The translations under genes were made by a program, and so were the position numbers. Of a DNA stretch of 16,555 nucleotides, positions 14,613-16,555 are shown piece by piece. Numbering within the stretch: the first letter of the stretch is position 1; each line of letters starts with the position of its first letter. The notes under the pieces are model-generated. The model was not told the DNA's origin, made no database searches, and saw only the letters and a program-made list of their open reading frames with translations. The stretch lies in contig JAPZRK010000120.1 in the NCBI GenBank assembly GCA_027531445.1, positions 1 to 16,555 of the forward strand, read 5' to 3'. This DNA comes from Leptospira sp. GTDB lineage: Bacteria > Spirochaetota > Leptospiria > Leptospirales > Leptospiraceae.

Positions 14613-16055
14613 TTACAAAAAGGCATTGGGCTGGATGACGATCCATCCAAAAACCATAAATAAAATCGAGAGGAAGGCCACCGAACTGATCCCAAAATTG
14701 GAAGGAATGTCACTCCCTTCGGCAACCTCACCAAGTTCTACCTTCATATAAGACTGGATGGTGATTTTCATGTAATAATAAAAACCAAGCGCTGAATTCG
14801 CGACGGCGCCAAATAAAATGATTCGGTGAAAAAACAGATCTGATTCCGCGATTTTTTGCAATAGAAACAGTTTTGCCCAAAATCCGGCCAAAGGTGGAAA
14901 TCCAGCGAAAGATAAAAACAAAATCGATAGTCCCAATGCACTCAATGGAAATTTGGAACTCAAATGTGAAATCGATGAAAGTGTGATGATTCTGTTGTTA
15001 TGCTCTAAGTGAGTGATGATCGCAAATGAGGCAATGTTCATCGTCGCATAAATTACAAGGTAATACAAAGCCTCAAGACTTGCTCCACAGGCGATACCTG
15101 CACAAATGTAACCTGCATGCGAAATCGATGAGTATGCGAGCATTCGTTTTAAATTCTCTTGCCGAAGTGCAATGATATTTCCCCATGTCATAGACAGTAA
15201 CGAGATGCCACCAACTAGATACTTCCAAGTTTCTCCCATCGAGCCTGCCGGTATGTGTTGGAAAAGTATCATCAATAATCCCATTGCCGAAGCTTTACCC
15301 GCAGAGGCCATAAAACCTGTGATAGGTGTTTGGGCGCCCTCATAGACATCTGGTGTCCATGAGTGGAAAGGAACCAAAGCAGCTTTAAAAAAAAGACCGA
15401 TCAAAAATAATCCAAAACCCAATTTAGAATAATTGGATTCATAACCTTGTAAAAACAATCCCCGCATAACGGAATCAAGATTGGTTGATCCAGATCCACC
15501 ATATAAAAAGGCAATACCGAGAAGCATAAAACCGGAGCTAAACGCTCCCAATAAAAAGTATTTCATCGCAGATTCTAAAGAAAATATAGAATTGCGCGTC
15601 ATTCCGATCAGTATGTAGAGACAAAGCGAAAAGATTTCCAAACCAACAAAGATGACAATCAAATCATATCCAGAAGTTAGGAACATCATCCCAGTCACAC
15701 AAAAAGCCAAGAGTGAATAAAATTCTGGGAATAATGACTTTTGGATGCTGAGAGAACGAGGGGCGATCGCAAGTGTGCCCATTCCACATAAAAGATAGAT
15801 CGCATTTAGCCAAACGCTCATCGGACTGATTGAAATTTGAGATAGAAAGTATTTTCCATATCCAGGTGAAGTTGTTCCATACCAAACGCTAAATAAGGCA
15901 GATCCAAATCCCAAGAAACAAATCAGCCATAACGGAGATGTATCCTCTTTATTGGGCAGGATAAACTGAACGACGAGTAATAAGATACCCGTTAAAGATA
16001 AAATGAGCATCGGAAGAATGGCGAAGAGATCGTTCGAATTGGGGATGTATGACAT
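14613..16055 (-). CDS. nuoN: NADH-quinone oxidoreductase subunit N
   Basis: This 480-residue antiporter-like membrane subunit of respiratory complex I is one of the proton-pumping modules. The key charged residues of E. coli NuoN are all present with a constant offset of seven: E140 (VGLEIFSL), K165 (AMKYF), K224 (FFKAALVPFH), H231 and K254 (SAGKASAMG). K395 lies in GFWAKLF. PFHSWTPDVYEGAQTP (229-244) is the family hallmark. Hydrophobicity fits about 14 membrane helices. The start is the ATG at 16055, one base after the nuoM stop, with AAGGA 10 bases upstream. An extension to 16121 would run out of frame through nuoM and adds non-family sequence. It is the last gene of a nuo operon that continues to the right. 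Confidence 0.95.
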   Translation of the reverse strand: MSYIPNSNDLFAILPMLILSLTGILLLVVQFILPNKEDTSPLWLICFLGFGSALFSVWYGTTSPGYGKYFLSQISISPMSVWLNAIYLLCGMGTLAIAPRSLSIQKSLFPEFYSLLAFCVTGMMFLTSGYDLIVIFVGLEIFSLCLYILIGMTRNSIFSLESAMKYFLLGAFSSGFMLLGIAFLYGGSGSTNLDSVMRGLFLQGYESNYSKLGFGLFLIGLFFKAALVPFHSWTPDVYEGAQTPITGFMASAGKASAMGLLMILFQHIPAGSMGETWKYLVGGISLLSMTWGNIIALRQENLKRMLAYSSISHAGYICAGIACGASLEALYYLVIYATMNIASFAIITHLEHNNRIITLSSISHLSSKFPLSALGLSILFLSFAGFPPLAGFWAKLFLLQKIAESDLFFHRIILFGAVANSALGFYYYMKITIQSYMKVELGEVAEGSDIPSNFGISSVAFLSILFMVFGWIVIQPNAFL

Positions 16056-16056
16056 G

Positions 16057-16555
16057 TTACTTGTGTCCTTCCAATGAGGATTCTGGTTCGGGGAGAAAAT
16101 CTTTCTCAATTTTTTGTTCAATTCCGTCCATTTTGATTTCTGGGTCGACTGAACTGCTCTTTGAATTCTTTAGATTTTGAATGCTAAACTTAGAAGCATA
16201 TTTGCCAAGTCTCGTTTCATAATCAAGAAGAGGCGCACCCAATGAAATGTAATCTGTATACACTCGACTTACAGGCATTCCAGCAAAGTCCCGGACCGGA
16301 TTGGTGCGTTCAGAGATCGCCTTAACGGATGCAGAATTGAGATACACTCTAGCGGAAGGTTGTAAAATATCTAGAAGAGGTTTTGGGTAAATACCAATCC
16401 AAAAAATCAAGATTACTAGTGGAGTCAGAAGTCCGATCTCTCTAAAATGAAGATCAGAGTATGGTTTTGCCTGAATCGTATTGCTAACGCCAAACAAAAA
16501 TCTTTTTACAAAATAAAGCAAATAGAGTGCGCCCAATACAACTCCAATCGCCGCG
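16057..16555 (-). CDS. nuoM: NADH-quinone oxidoreductase subunit M, C-terminal part
   Basis: This is a partial gene: the last 165 codons are in the window and the 5' part lies beyond the right edge. The frame stays open to the edge, so the in-window TTG at 16536 is not the start. The segment GALYLLYFVKRFLFG, followed by LHFREIGLLTPLVILIFW and IGIYPKPLLDIL, is the final part of the ND4/NuoM antiporter-like subunit, containing the last two membrane helices. After YPKPLLD, where NuoM proteins usually end within about 25-35 residues, this protein continues for roughly 100 residues. That stretch is polar and ends with a Lys/Ser/Glu-rich part. Subunit M rather than L or N is inferred from these motifs and from its place one base upstream of nuoN. 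Confidence 0.88.
   Translation of the reverse strand, partial: AAIGVVLGALYLLYFVKRFLFGVSNTIQAKPYSDLHFREIGLLTPLVILIFWIGIYPKPLLDILQPSARVYLNSASVKAISERTNPVRDFAGMPVSRVYTDYISLGAPLLDYETRLGKYASKFSIQNLKNSKSSSVDPEIKMDGIEQKIEKDFLPEPESSLEGHK

Noticed and set aside
16056..16121. A longer nuoN start adding 22 residues (MNKKLRKIF...)
   Set aside because: It lies wholly in the coding end of nuoM. The ATG at 16055 has a Shine-Dalgarno and matches the family N-terminus.
1..16555. CRISPR arrays, tRNA or rRNA genes, transposase genes or phage genes
   Set aside because: I saw no regularly spaced repeats, no tRNA-like cloverleaf region and no mobile-element proteins; the gaps are all under 200 bases.

Overview
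The window looks like a stretch of chromosome from a spirochaete of the genus Leptospira. The evidence is a low-to-moderate GC content, a LexA of the leptospiral type, a bactofilin, a spirochaete-style lipoprotein signal, and gene neighbourhoods typical of that genus. The species cannot be fixed from the sequence alone; a saprophytic species such as L. biflexa is possible. The window is densely coding. No stretch longer than 300 bases lacks a gene. I found no tRNA, rRNA, CRISPR array, insertion sequence or phage gene.

Left edge (1-548): the N-terminus of a metallo-beta-lactamase-fold hydrolase runs off the left end on the minus strand. It diverges from a small STAS-domain anti-sigma-factor antagonist on the plus strand.

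Minus-strand gene string (569-11558), read right to left: a small unknown exported protein; a czcA-type heavy-metal RND pump; a family I inorganic pyrophosphatase (ppa); a CzcC/TolC-like outer-membrane channel; a CzcB-like periplasmic adaptor; lexA; a short putative lipoprotein; a ctpA-type S41 protease; tsaD (t6A tRNA modification); and pssA (phosphatidylserine synthase). Junctions are very tight. There are three ATGA stop/start overlaps (czcA-ppa, ppa-tolC, tsaD-pssA) and gaps of 5-8 bases at tolC-czcB, lipoprotein-ctpA and ctpA-tsaD. Larger gaps (37-67 bases) flank lexA and precede czcA, so lexA or czcA may have their own promoters. The pump, channel and adaptor should form one tripartite exporter. 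The ctpA-tsaD-pssA end is a housekeeping block for envelope proteolysis, tRNA modification and phospholipid synthesis.

Plus-strand pair (11711-13962): a bactofilin followed by recJ. recJ appears to begin at a TTG inside the last codons of the bactofilin gene.

Right end, minus strand (13995-16555): mtnD (acireductone dioxygenase, methionine salvage) lies downstream of nuoN and the C-terminal part of nuoM, the last two membrane subunits of respiratory complex I. A 12-bp hairpin with one bulged base sits between nuoN and mtnD.

The most unusual feature is the soluble pyrophosphatase gene built into the heavy-metal efflux operon, translationally coupled on both sides. Other points worth a second look are the unknown small gene heading that operon, the charged tail on the RND pump, the TTG start and internal insertion of RecJ, the hairpin before mtnD, and the long hydrophilic tail of NuoM.
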